Source: Hyphomicrobium sp. (lineage in GTDB: Bacteria; Pseudomonadota; Alphaproteobacteria; Rhizobiales; Hyphomicrobiaceae). Taken from it: 64,000 nt of DNA. The DNA lies in NCBI GenBank assembly GCA_016716675.1, contig JADJVG010000007.1:124001-188000 (forward strand). The letters run 5' to 3'. Shown here piece after piece: positions 52,349-60,813 of the stretch. The position numbers were made by a program, and so were the translations under genes. Position 1 is the stretch's first letter. Each line of letters starts with the position of its first letter. Under the pieces are notes generated by a model, which worked only from the letters and a program-made list of their open reading frames with translations, did no database searches and had not been told where the DNA came from.

Positions 52349-52829
52349 GTGACACGAAATCGAATAGCAGCAGCTCTGCTCGGGATGTGCGCGGCCGCCG
52401 TGTGCGTCATGCCAAATGCCGTCGCTGCGGGGGAATCTTCGCCATCGGCGCCCGCGGCAACCGCGCCAGCGGCCCCGCCCGCGCAAGCCACCCTCTCCTT
52501 GGAACTCAACAAACTCGAGACCACCGAAAAGGTTGCCGCGCGGCGCTCGTCGTCAACAATCAGTCCGCCGACGCCTACCAGACCTGAAGCTCGAATTGGT
52601 ATTGTTCGAAGGCGGCGTCTTCACGCGCCGTATCGCCATTGATCTAGCCCCGATCCGGGCGCAGAAGCGCTCGGTCAAATTGTTTGAAATCGACGGCATC
52701 GCTTGCGAAAAGATCACCGAACTTCTCATTAATGACGTGATGGATTGCAAAACCGACGCGGGCGCGGTTGATACCTGTCTGCAACGGCTCTCCGTCTCAT
52801 CGTTGGCAAATGCGAAACTCTCGAAGTAA
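52349..52829 (+). pseudogene. Exported protein leading the exbB-exbD-tonB operon, two frameshifts
   Basis: The first frame gives a signal peptide (AAALLGMCAAAVCVMPNAVAA) and a Pro/Ala linker to LELNKLETTEK. The second frame gives GCRAALVVNNQSADAYQT. The third gives LKLELVLFEGGVFTRRIAID to the end, including EIDGIACEKI and MDCKTDAGAVDTCLQRL. Adding one base at the GG of 52531-52532 and one at the CC of 52583-52584 makes 483 bases, an intact 160-residue periplasmic protein with conserved cysteines. Such a protein often precedes exbB in this order. Function unknown, possibly an accessory of the ExbBD-TonB complex. Confidence 0.65.
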
Positions 52830-53519
52830 GTGGTGACCAGTTTGGACGAAACAGCAGCAGCAGTCGTAGGCCGTGATCTTTCCATCATCGGGTTATTCGA
52901 ACACGCCGACATCGTCGTTAAATCGATTATGATCGGCCTCTTGATCGCGTCCATCGTGTGTTGGGCTCTGATTTTCGAAAAGATGTTCCGCATGTGGCGC
53001 TTAAACCGTGAGGTCGGCGTCCTCGAAGATGCGGCAGCGGCCGGCCAATTGGGGGCCGGCTCAAAAGGCGGCTTGGTCAATTCCGTCACGGCCGCCGCGC
53101 AGACCGAATGGAATGAAGGCGCCCGCAATGCGCCGAGCGGCGAAGTCCGCGATCGCTTGGAGCAGGCCATGCGCGGCGCCATGAAGCGGCAGTTGAAAGG
53201 CATTGAAAAGGGCTTGCCCTTCCTGGCCACGCTCGGCTCGGCAGCGCCGTTCATTGGCCTGTTTGGCACCGTTTGGGGTATTATGAATTCGTTCACAGCT
53301 ATCGCTCAGTCGAAGGATACGAGCCTCGCGGTCGTGGCGCCTGGCATTGCCGAAGCGCTGTTTGCAACCGCCGTCGGCCTTGCGGCTGCGATCCCTGCGG
53401 TCATCGCCTACAACCAGTTTACCGTCGCGCTTGGCCGCGCCTCGGACAAGATCACGCCGGCCCTCGCCGTACTCGCCCGTAGCCTGGCGCGGCGCGGTGT
53501 CGATGCCAATCAACTCTAA
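52830..53519 (+). CDS. exbB: ExbB/TolQ-type proton channel protein
   Basis: The product is a 229-residue inner-membrane protein with three membrane helices: an N-terminal one (SIMIGLLIASIVCWALIF), and two near the C-terminus (FLATLGSAAPFIGLFGTVWGIMNSF and ALFATAVGLAAAIPAVIAY). The MotA/TolQ/ExbB family motif spans the last two. With ExbD it forms the proton-driven motor that powers TonB. Tandem GTG codons at 52830 and 52833 are the possible starts. It is followed after 12 bp by exbD. The neighbouring receptors favour ExbB over TolQ. Confidence 0.9.
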   Translation: MVTSLDETAAAVVGRDLSIIGLFEHADIVVKSIMIGLLIASIVCWALIFEKMFRMWRLNREVGVLEDAAAAGQLGAGSKGGLVNSVTAAAQTEWNEGARNAPSGEVRDRLEQAMRGAMKRQLKGIEKGLPFLATLGSAAPFIGLFGTVWGIMNSFTAIAQSKDTSLAVVAPGIAEALFATAVGLAAAIPAVIAYNQFTVALGRASDKITPALAVLARSLARRGVDANQL

Positions 53520-53531
53520 GGACGTTGCGTT

Positions 53532-53990
53532 ATGGGTATGGCAGTAGGCAATGGCGGAAGCGATGACGGCGAGAGCAGCTATAAGCCGCTTGCCGAAATC
53601 AACGTCACGCCGTTCGTCGATGTGATGCTCGTGTTGCTGATCATCTTCATGGTCGCCGCCCCGCTGATGGTGCAGGGCGTGCCCGTTGATTTGCCGAAAA
53701 CCTCGGCTTCCAAGCTCGGCACCGTCAAAAAGCCGATGGTCGTCACGATGGCCGGTGACGGGAATTTGTATATCCGCGATGAACAAGTCACCCGGGAAAC
53801 GCTTGTCTCGCGGTTGATGGCGATTAAATCTCAAGAGGGTGGCGAGGGCATTGTTTACGTGCGCGCCGACAAGAAGATCGCCTACGGGGACGTCATGGAG
53901 ATTCTGGGCCGGGTCGGGGAATCCGGATTTGCCCGCGTTTCGTTGTTGTCTCAGCCGTCGCCATCGTCGCAACCGACTGGTCAGAACTAG
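53532..53990 (+). CDS. exbD: ExbD/TolR family protein
   Basis: This 152-residue protein has one N-terminal membrane helix that carries the essential aspartate (INVTPFVDVMLVLLIIFMV) and a periplasmic domain (VTMAGDGNLYIRDEQVTRETL, YVRADKKIAYGDVMEIL). It is the proton-path partner of ExbB. It lies between exbB and tonB, and its stop is 4 bp before the tonB start. Confidence 0.92.
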   Translation: MGMAVGNGGSDDGESSYKPLAEINVTPFVDVMLVLLIIFMVAAPLMVQGVPVDLPKTSASKLGTVKKPMVVTMAGDGNLYIRDEQVTRETLVSRLMAIKSQEGGEGIVYVRADKKIAYGDVMEILGRVGESGFARVSLLSQPSPSSQPTGQN

Positions 53991-53994
53991 GATC

Positions 53995-54738
53995 ATGCCC
54001 GTCGCCATGCAGTCGTTACGAGCCATTACAATTGCGTTGTCGCTGGCGGTCCACGGGTCGCTCGGCTACGCGCTGATTGCTCAGCCCGAAATGTCGGTGT
54101 CGGATTCATTCGACGCCGGCACGGGTAACGACTCTATCTTCGTCGAGCAGGGCATCGCAATCGAAGGCCTCGCCAAGCTCGGCGACGCCATCGAGACCAT
54201 CGAAACGGCTGAAGTGACGCCGATCGCGGCCGAACCACCGCCGCCGCTCGAAGAGGTCAAGGAGATCGACGAGCTTCGCGATGCCGTCACCTCCGAAGCA
54301 AGTACCGTCGAAGACAACATCGTCAAGACTGAGGACGAACCGACGCCGGTCATCGAGCCGCCGCCGGTGCCCGAGGTCCACCCCATCGAACAGCCCCAGC
54401 AGGTGGCGTTGGTCTCCGAACAGAGTTCGGGCGAGGCCAAGTCCGGCAGCATCAACACGACCGCGCGCACCGAATACCTTGGCAAGCTTCGCGACGTCCT
54501 CGAAAAATCGAAGATCAATCCGCGCTCGCGTCTTGCCGGTACCGTCTGGGTCAAGTTCAAGGTCGGCCCCAACGGCGAACTGATTTCGCGCGAAATCACG
54601 ACCAGCTCGGGGTCGAAGGTCTTGGACGATGCGGCCGTGGCCGCACTCGACCGCGCCGCGCCCTTCCCCCCGATGCCGAACGACGTCGCCGAGGAACCGA
54701 TGGTCGTTTCGGTGCCCTTCAAGTTCATCACGCGCTAA
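53995..54738 (+). CDS. tonB: TonB-family energy transducer
   Basis: From ATG 53995 (TAGGA just upstream) the product has 247 residues. It has a membrane anchor (LRAITIALSLAVHGSLGYALI, containing the SxxxH-type signature), a long acidic Pro/Glu-rich periplasmic spacer (PPPLEEVKEID, PPPVPEVHPIEQPQQ) and a C-terminal TonB domain (GTVWVKFKVGPNGELISREI, SSGSKVLDDAAVAALDRAAPFP, VVSVPFKF). It passes energy from ExbBD to the TonB box of outer-membrane receptors, presumably including the two encoded divergently. Confidence 0.92.
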   Translation: MPVAMQSLRAITIALSLAVHGSLGYALIAQPEMSVSDSFDAGTGNDSIFVEQGIAIEGLAKLGDAIETIETAEVTPIAAEPPPPLEEVKEIDELRDAVTSEASTVEDNIVKTEDEPTPVIEPPPVPEVHPIEQPQQVALVSEQSSGEAKSGSINTTARTEYLGKLRDVLEKSKINPRSRLAGTVWVKFKVGPNGELISREITTSSGSKVLDDAAVAALDRAAPFPPMPNDVAEEPMVVSVPFKFITR

Positions 54739-55065
54739 CCCGGGCGGCGGATGACATCCGTCTCACTGCTGGCGTCTGCTTGCGTGCTGGAAGCCGCCCC
54801 CTTCCCAAATGCCAGCGAGATCCGCAAATCCTTGCATGCGCAATCATTTGACGGCGGCCATCAACGCCTGAATTTTTCGTGATCCCCCGCTCGCCGCTAG
54901 GGGTGCAAAAATGCTCTGTTTACGTAGTGTTTGCCGGCAACGGTAACGGAACGAACGTCGTCCTTACCGGCAACCGTCCCAAATTGATCACAGGCATTAA
55001 CCCCAGCTTAGGACCTCGCTCCTAACGTGTAACCTCAACTCTCCGCTCTTTACCCCCGGCCCCCA
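54739..55065. other. Intergenic region after tonB
   Basis: In these 327 bp I see no coding frame, RNA gene or T-tract terminator. There are short repeats of TTGCCGGCAACGG/ACCGGCAACCG type (about 54930-54980) with no clear role. Confidence 0.4.
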
Positions 55066-55947
55066 ATGCTCAACGGCGCCTTCGGCAACAAGTCCAACTC
55101 TTTGATGAACGAGTATGCTTCGCTGCTCGGCGATGCCGTATTGCGGCATCGGGCGAGGATTGCGGAGCAGTCGGCGCGCGTTGAAGCGGAGCTGGCCAGC
55201 AAGGTCAAATCCGAATTCATCGCCAATATGAGCCATGAACTGCGGACCCCCCTCAATACGATCATTGGCTTTTCTAAGCTTCTGACCAATCACGAGCGCC
55301 GCAAACTTCCCGACACCGACATCGTTGAGTACGCAACACTCATCAATGATGCCGCCGGCCACCTGTTGTCGGTCATCAACGACATTCTCGACATCTCGAA
55401 AATCCAAAGCGGCAAGTACACCCTCGACGACCGGGAAGTCAGCATCGAAGAAATTATTCAAGCCTGCTTCGGCTCCTTCCGTCTGATGGCGAGTGAAGCC
55501 GGCGTGACACTGGTGCCGAAAATCGCCTTCGACCTTCCTCAGGTTCGTGGCGACAGCATCAAGATGCGGCAGATTTTCACGAACATCATCTCCAACGCCA
55601 TTAAGTTCACGCCGCGCGGCGGCAGCGTCACCGTCGATGTCATGCGAACGCGTGATGGCGGCGTCGCCGTTCTTGTGCGCGACACTGGCGTCGGCATGAC
55701 CCCGGATGAAATCGCCGTCGCGCTGACGCCGTTCGGCCAAGTGGACGGCGGGCGGGCGCGCTGGCGCGAAGGCACGGGCCTTGGGCTTCCGATTGCCAAA
55801 GCGCTTATCGATTTGCATGGCGGACAAATCGAAATCCGCTCCAAAAAAGGTGAAGGCACGGAAGTCGCCATCCTTTTCCCCTCTCGCAACAGCGTTCAGG
55901 CCGTTCAGTCCAGTGACTTCATGTCCGTTCCTTCCTCCATCGCCTAG
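55066..55947 (+). CDS. Soluble histidine kinase lacking a sensor domain
   Basis: The product is a 293-residue kinase with no membrane segment. The first 45 residues are helical (EYASLLGDAVLRHRARIAEQ), followed directly by the HisKA H-box FIANMSHELRTPLNTIIGFS. The ATPase domain is complete: N-box MRQIFTNIISNAIKFTPRGG, G1 VRDTGVGMTP, F-box LTPFGQVDGG and G2 REGTGLGLPIAKALIDLHGG. A kinase of this size without a sensor probably relies on a partner protein. It precedes a HerA-like ATPase gene by 9 bp and no regulator is adjacent. Confidence 0.88.
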   Translation: MLNGAFGNKSNSLMNEYASLLGDAVLRHRARIAEQSARVEAELASKVKSEFIANMSHELRTPLNTIIGFSKLLTNHERRKLPDTDIVEYATLINDAAGHLLSVINDILDISKIQSGKYTLDDREVSIEEIIQACFGSFRLMASEAGVTLVPKIAFDLPQVRGDSIKMRQIFTNIISNAIKFTPRGGSVTVDVMRTRDGGVAVLVRDTGVGMTPDEIAVALTPFGQVDGGRARWREGTGLGLPIAKALIDLHGGQIEIRSKKGEGTEVAILFPSRNSVQAVQSSDFMSVPSSIA

Positions 55948-55956
55948 GACCACCCG

Positions 55957-57999
55957 ATGACCTCGCTTTCACAGTTGCACACACAGGATCGCGCCGCCGA
56001 TGGCTCGATCGGCCGTATCGTCTCCGTCACGGGCTCGAAAGCGATCGTCCTCCTCGATGGCCATGCCAACGGCCGAGTGCGCTCCATCAACGAACGCCCG
56101 GAAATGGGCACGCTGCTCGCGATTGACACGACCAACACCATCGTTCTGGCGATCGTCTCGGCGTTGAGCGTGCCGGTGCCGGCGCAGCGCGAAGGCGATT
56201 CTGAAATCTGGATTGCGGAGTTGGGCCTCGTCGGTGAATTGTGGAGAGGTTCGGAAGGACAATCCGCAAAATTCAACCGCGGCGTCACCGTCTATCCGGC
56301 GCTCGGCGACCGTGTCCGCGTCTCCTCAAAACCAGAACTCGAAACGGCTTTCTGCGGCGATAGCGGCGCGACCGTGCGGGTCGGCTGCATTCGCCAGGAC
56401 AGTTCGATCCCAGCCATGGTCCGCGTTGACGATCTGCTCGGCAAACACTTCGCCATCCTCGGCACGACCGGCACCGGCAAGTCGTGCACCACAGCATTGA
56501 TCCTGCGCGCCATCCTTGAGAAGAACCCAGCCGCGCATATCGTGCTGCTCGATCCGCATAACGAATACGCCACAGCGTTCGGCGACTGGGCAGAAGTGAT
56601 ATCGCCGCGCAACATGCAATTGCCGTTCTGGCTATTGAACTTCGAAGAAATCGTCGAGGTTCTGATCGGCGATCCCGAGCGCAAGGCCGAAATCGAAGTC
56701 CTTCAAGAACTCATCCCGATTGCCAAGAGCCGCTACAGCACCGGCCGCAATCCCGAGAGCAACAAGTTGCGCCGGGGCGTCGTCGATACCGCGCGCTATA
56801 CCGTTGACACACCCGTCCCCTACCGCATTTCCGACCTGACCAGCCTGATCGACGAGCGCATGGGCAAGCTGGAAAACAAGCGCGACCTCGCGCCCTACCG
56901 TCAGCTCAAGAACCACATCGAGAACATCTCGCAGGATGGCCGCTACGGCTTCATGTTCGGCTCGCTGACGGTTTATGACGGCATGACGCAGGTGCTCGGC
57001 CGCATCTTCCGTGTGCCGGTCAACGAAAAGCCGATCACCATTCTCGAACTGACGGGCCTGCCGACGGAAATCGTCAACGTCGTCGTCTCGGTTCTCTGCC
57101 GCATGACCTTCGATTTCGCGCTGTGGAGCGAAGGCCAGGTTCCCGTCACGCTGGTGTGCGAGGAAGCCCATCGCTACGTGCCGGCGAACGCAACCCTCGG
57201 CTTCGAGCCCTGCAAGCGCGCGATCGCCAAGATCGCCAAGGAGGGCCGCAAGTACGGCGCATCCTTGTGCATCGTGACCCAGCGCCCAGCTGAAATCGAT
57301 CCCACCATTCTGTCGCAATGTAACACCGTGTTCGCGCTCCGCATGGCCAACGACAAGGACCAGTCGATCGTGCAATCGGCGGTCTCTGACACCGGTTCCG
57401 GCCTGCTGGAATTCCTGCCCTCGCTCGGCCAGCGCGAAGCCATCGCCTTCGGCGACGGCATGTCGCTGCCAGTGCGCATTAAATTCGACGAGCTGCCCAA
57501 GAACTGCCTGCCGCGCTCCTCGACGGCGCGCTTCTCCGAGAAGTGGCAGAAGTCATTGGGCGACGAAGGCTTCCTCGAACAGGTTGTCGATCGCTGGCGT
57601 CTGTCGGGCATCGGCAGCGGCGGTGACATGACCCAACAGCTCTCCATGATGGCAGACGCCATGGGCATTCAGGGGACGCACGACGATATTGAGCCGGAAC
57701 ACATCCACGGTTCGGAGCCCGTCGCACCGCGTTACGCGCCGGCACCGGCTGCAACGCAGAACTACCCGTCGCAAGCCGGCGTCGGACGCTCATCCGCACC
57801 GCACATGCGCAAAGATGCATCCGCCCTGCCTGCTGGTGGGTACACTGGCCGCATGACCCCCCAAGGTTTGCCGCCGGCTGGCATCGAACGCCGCGCCTCA
57901 ACGATGACGAACGCCCCGACGGAAGCCAGTCCGGCCGGCGCCACCGCTTCGTCGCTCAAATCGCTGCGCGAGCGGTTGATGCGTCCGGCAGGACAGTAG
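55957..57999 (+). CDS. HerA-like ATPase (DUF87 family)
   Basis: This 680-residue FtsK/HerA-superfamily ATPase begins with an N-terminal beta-barrel (HAS-barrel) of about 100 residues. The RecA-like core has Walker A GTTGTGKSCTT near residue 170, DPHNEYATAF, Walker B VTLVCEEAHRYVP and the sensor/arginine region AKEGRKYGASLCIVTQRPAEID, TILSQCNT. The C-terminal 120 residues are disordered and Pro/Ala-rich. HerA proteins act as hexameric DNA translocases in end resection, DNA transfer or defence. No nuclease gene (NurA or similar) is adjacent. It is co-transcribed with the histidine kinase upstream. Confidence 0.88.
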   Translation: MTSLSQLHTQDRAADGSIGRIVSVTGSKAIVLLDGHANGRVRSINERPEMGTLLAIDTTNTIVLAIVSALSVPVPAQREGDSEIWIAELGLVGELWRGSEGQSAKFNRGVTVYPALGDRVRVSSKPELETAFCGDSGATVRVGCIRQDSSIPAMVRVDDLLGKHFAILGTTGTGKSCTTALILRAILEKNPAAHIVLLDPHNEYATAFGDWAEVISPRNMQLPFWLLNFEEIVEVLIGDPERKAEIEVLQELIPIAKSRYSTGRNPESNKLRRGVVDTARYTVDTPVPYRISDLTSLIDERMGKLENKRDLAPYRQLKNHIENISQDGRYGFMFGSLTVYDGMTQVLGRIFRVPVNEKPITILELTGLPTEIVNVVVSVLCRMTFDFALWSEGQVPVTLVCEEAHRYVPANATLGFEPCKRAIAKIAKEGRKYGASLCIVTQRPAEIDPTILSQCNTVFALRMANDKDQSIVQSAVSDTGSGLLEFLPSLGQREAIAFGDGMSLPVRIKFDELPKNCLPRSSTARFSEKWQKSLGDEGFLEQVVDRWRLSGIGSGGDMTQQLSMMADAMGIQGTHDDIEPEHIHGSEPVAPRYAPAPAATQNYPSQAGVGRSSAPHMRKDASALPAGGYTGRMTPQGLPPAGIERRASTMTNAPTEASPAGATASSLKSLRERLMRPAGQ

Positions 58000-58015
58000 T
58001 ATCCGGCACAAGCGC

Positions 58016-58037
58016 GCAACGCGGAACCACGCGTTGC
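58016..58037. other. Perfect hairpin after the HerA-like gene
   Basis: GCAACGCG (58016-58023) pairs with CGCGTTGC (58030-58037) around a 6-nt loop. No T-tract follows, so it may be a Rho-dependent or 3'-end stabilising structure. Confidence 0.35.
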
Positions 58038-58175
58038 AGCTGCTGCTCATGACACAAATTCGGCCTGCAAAAGTGTCACGTCGAGAACCCAGCCAAACGC
58101 TTTTGTGCGAGACATGATAGTGTTTGGCAGACACCTTGACCGGCACAGTGCTTTTCGACGAAGGACGGGCGATAC

Positions 58176-59621
58176 ATGAACGCGATTTTTCCGGTGATCC
58201 TGTCGGGCGGGTCCGGCACGCGCCTATGGCCGCTCTCGCGGGCCATGTACCCCAAGCAGTTCATCCGCTTCTTCAGCGGCCAAAGCACGTCGTTTCTGGG
58301 CGCCGCGTTGGCCCGCTTGCCGACTGAAGCCGGTTTCGCCGCGCCAATCCTTTTGTGCAACAACGATCACCGCTTTCTCGTCCGCGAAGAGGTCGAGCGC
58401 GCCGGCATCACGCCCCGCGCCATCATTCTCGAACCCGTCGGCCGCAACACAGCCCCCGCCATTGCAATCGCGGCGCTCGCCGCGCTGCGCGAAAATCCCG
58501 CCGCCGTCCTCGCCGTTATGCCGTCCGACCACGTCGTCAAGGATGACGCCCGCTTTATGGAAGGCGTCAAGCGCGCGGCTAAAGAGGCGGCGACCGGAAA
58601 ACTCGTGCTGTTCGGTATCAAACCCACCGAGCCGCACACGGGCTATGGCTACATCAAACAAGGCCGCCCCATTGACGGCTTCAACGGTGGGGCATTCGCC
58701 GTCGAGAAATTCGCCGAAAAGCCCGATCGCGCCACCGCCGAGCGCTATCTCGCCGAGGGCGGATATTATTGGAACAGCGGCATCTTCATCCTCAATGCCC
58801 GCACCTATCTGGAAGAGCTTGCACGGCTTGAACCGGCCATTCTCGAAGCTGCGCGGCTCAGCCTAGCGCGCGCCAGCGACGACCTCGGCTTCCTGCGCCT
58901 CGACAAAACTAGCTTCGCGCAATCACCCAACATTTCCATCGACTACGCGGTCATGGAAAAAACCCTAACCGCCGCCGTGCTGCCGCTCGATGTCGGCTGG
59001 AACGACGTCGGATCGTGGTCATCGCTTTGGGACATCGCTCCCCGCGATGACAAGGGCAACTACATCCACGGCGAAGCTGTTCTGGAAGACACCAGCGGCT
59101 GCTACGTGCATTCGGAAAAGTCGATCATCTCGACCATCGGCGTGCACGACCTCGTGATCGTCGATACGCCGGACGCGCTGCTCGTTGCCGACAAAAGCCG
59201 GACGCAAGACGTCTCTAAGATTGTCGCGCGCCTCAAGCAGTCGAACCGCAAGGAGCAGGAACAGCACCTGCGCAATTACCGCCCGTGGGGGTATTTCGAG
59301 ACGCTCAACGTCGGGCCGCGCTTCCAGGTCAAGCTGCTGCACGTCAAGCCGGGCGGCAAGCTCTCCATGCAAATGCACCATCATCGCTCGGAGCATTGGA
59401 TCGTCGTGCAAGGCACGGCGCGCATCGTGATAGGCGAAAGCGCAAAACTGGTGCGCGAGAACGAGAGCGTCTACATCTTCGCAACCCAATGGCATCGCCT
59501 CGAAAATCCCGGCAAAGTTCCGGTCGAGATCATCGAGGTGCAGATCGGGTCGTACCTTGGCGAAGACGACATCTTGCGCACCGACGACATCTATCACCGC
59601 GAGCCGGAAGAAACCAAATAG
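58176..59621 (+). CDS. manC: Mannose-1-phosphate guanylyltransferase / mannose-6-phosphate isomerase
   Basis: The product is a 481-residue bifunctional enzyme of the ManC/AlgA type. The N-terminal nucleotidyltransferase has LSGGSGTRLWPLSRAMYPKQ, EPVGRNTAPAIAIAA, MPSDHVV and FAEKPDRATAE. The C-terminal type-II phosphomannose isomerase cupin has RPWGYFETLNVG, FQVKLLHVKPGGKLSMQMH and HHRSEHWIVVQGTA. It makes GDP-mannose from mannose or fructose 6-phosphate for polysaccharides. It lies 14 kb from the exopolysaccharide locus but probably supplies it. Confidence 0.94.
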   Translation: MNAIFPVILSGGSGTRLWPLSRAMYPKQFIRFFSGQSTSFLGAALARLPTEAGFAAPILLCNNDHRFLVREEVERAGITPRAIILEPVGRNTAPAIAIAALAALRENPAAVLAVMPSDHVVKDDARFMEGVKRAAKEAATGKLVLFGIKPTEPHTGYGYIKQGRPIDGFNGGAFAVEKFAEKPDRATAERYLAEGGYYWNSGIFILNARTYLEELARLEPAILEAARLSLARASDDLGFLRLDKTSFAQSPNISIDYAVMEKTLTAAVLPLDVGWNDVGSWSSLWDIAPRDDKGNYIHGEAVLEDTSGCYVHSEKSIISTIGVHDLVIVDTPDALLVADKSRTQDVSKIVARLKQSNRKEQEQHLRNYRPWGYFETLNVGPRFQVKLLHVKPGGKLSMQMHHHRSEHWIVVQGTARIVIGESAKLVRENESVYIFATQWHRLENPGKVPVEIIEVQIGSYLGEDDILRTDDIYHREPEETK

Positions 59622-59733
59622 CGCGCGGCGCTCTCGCCAAGGCAATTTTACGTCAACCGCCGCTAACGCCACCCGCACCAACGGCAGCCGAACGCGCTAT
59701 CATCCCTCACGTTAATGCAACGCGAGGTGCTCC

Positions 59734-60227
59734 ATGTTCGAACTCTCCGTACCGTGGTGGGAATTCATCGTCCGCGGCGCCGTCGTCTACGTCTGCCTAT
59801 TGGTGATGCTACGCATGACCGGCACGCGTCAGGTCGGCCAACTCGCCCGATCGATCTGATCCTGCTCTTGATCCTCAGCAACGCCGTACAAAATTCCACG
59901 AACGCCGGAGACAACTCGCTGATCGGCGGCTTGATCAGTGCGGCAACGCTTATCGTCCTAAACTGGGTTGTGTCATATGCCAGTTACCGCAGCCCGGCGT
60001 TCGAACAGGCACTCGACGGCCAGCCGCTGGTTCTGGTCAGCGATGGAAAAATGGCGCAGAAATCGCTTGAAGGCGAGCAGATCACTCAAGCCGAACTGAT
60101 GACGGCGCTGCGCCTTGCCGGATGCTTCAAGATCCAGGACGTCAAGCTGGCGATCCTGGAAACCAACGGCCATGTGAGCGTCTGGATGCAGCCTGCCGCT
60201 GATGCCAGTGCGGAAGCGGCGCGTTAG
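59734..60227 (+). pseudogene. DUF421 (YetF-like) membrane protein, frameshifted
   Basis: The protein starts FELSVPWWEFIVRGAVVYVC and LLVMLRMTGTRQVGQLA, the DUF421 pattern of two N-terminal helices with TGKRQxGQL. It should continue PIDLILLLILSNAVQN, but that is in the next frame. One missing C in CCC at 59846-59848 accounts for it, and 494+1 = 495 bases give an intact 164-residue protein. The rest has the third helix (LIGGLISAATLIVLNWVVSY) and the cytoplasmic DUF421 domain (GKMAQKSLEGEQITQAELM). Function of the family is unknown. Confidence 0.75.
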
Positions 60228-60255
60228 CCGCACCGCAGAAACGCCAAACACGGCC

Positions 60256-60813
60256 TTACATGTCCATCAGCTGCGGCGCGTCAGCGAGCGCGGGCTGCGC
60301 CTTGTCCTTGTCGGAGAGCTGCGCACCAGCGCGAGTGACCGGCCAGGCAATCGCGAGCGCGGGGTCGTCCCACTGGATGCCGCGATCATGTTGCGGCGAA
60401 TAATATTCCGTCACCTTGTAGACCACTTCGGTGTCCGGCTCGAGCGTGCAATAGCCGTGCGCAAAGCCTTTCGGCACCCACAGCTGCGCCCAGTTTTTCC
60501 GCCGAGAGCACGGCGCTGACGTGCTGTCCAAATGTCGGCGACCCACGCCGGATATCAACCGCCACATCGAGGATGGCGCCGCGCGTCACGCGGATCAGCT
60601 TATCCTGCGCCATCGGCTCAAGCTGAAAATGCAGGCCGCGCACAGTATCCTTGGCCGCTGAAAACGCATGATTATCCTGCACGAAATGGACGTTGATGCC
60701 CGCGTCGGCGAGCTTCTTTCATTCCAAGTCTCAGAGAAGAACCCGCGCGCATCGCCGAACTTCGGCGGCGTGATGCGTTTCACGTCGGCAATTGCCAAGC
60801 TCTCGATTTTCAC
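60256..60813 (-). pseudogene. rmlC: dTDP-4-dehydrorhamnose 3,5-epimerase, two compensating frameshifts
   Basis: Three frames together spell a complete RmlC: KRITPPKFGDARGFFSETWN, then KLADAGINVHFVQDNHAFS, VRGLHFQ and DVAVDIRRGSPTFGQH, then NWAQLWVPKGFAHGY and EVVYKVTEYYSP. The catalytic His (LHFQ) and Tyr (KVTEYYSP) regions are present. The breaks are a missing A (plus-strand T near 60714) and an extra A (T-run 60494-60498). Together they restore 186 codons. It converts dTDP-4-keto-6-deoxyglucose on the way to dTDP-rhamnose. rmlA, rmlB and rmlD are not nearby. The GTG start overlaps the pssA stop. Confidence 0.8.

Noticed and set aside
55957..57999. HerA-like ATPase considered as part of a defence system
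   Set aside because: No nuclease, reverse transcriptase, Sir2 or other defence partner is adjacent, and the neighbours are chromosomal housekeeping genes.
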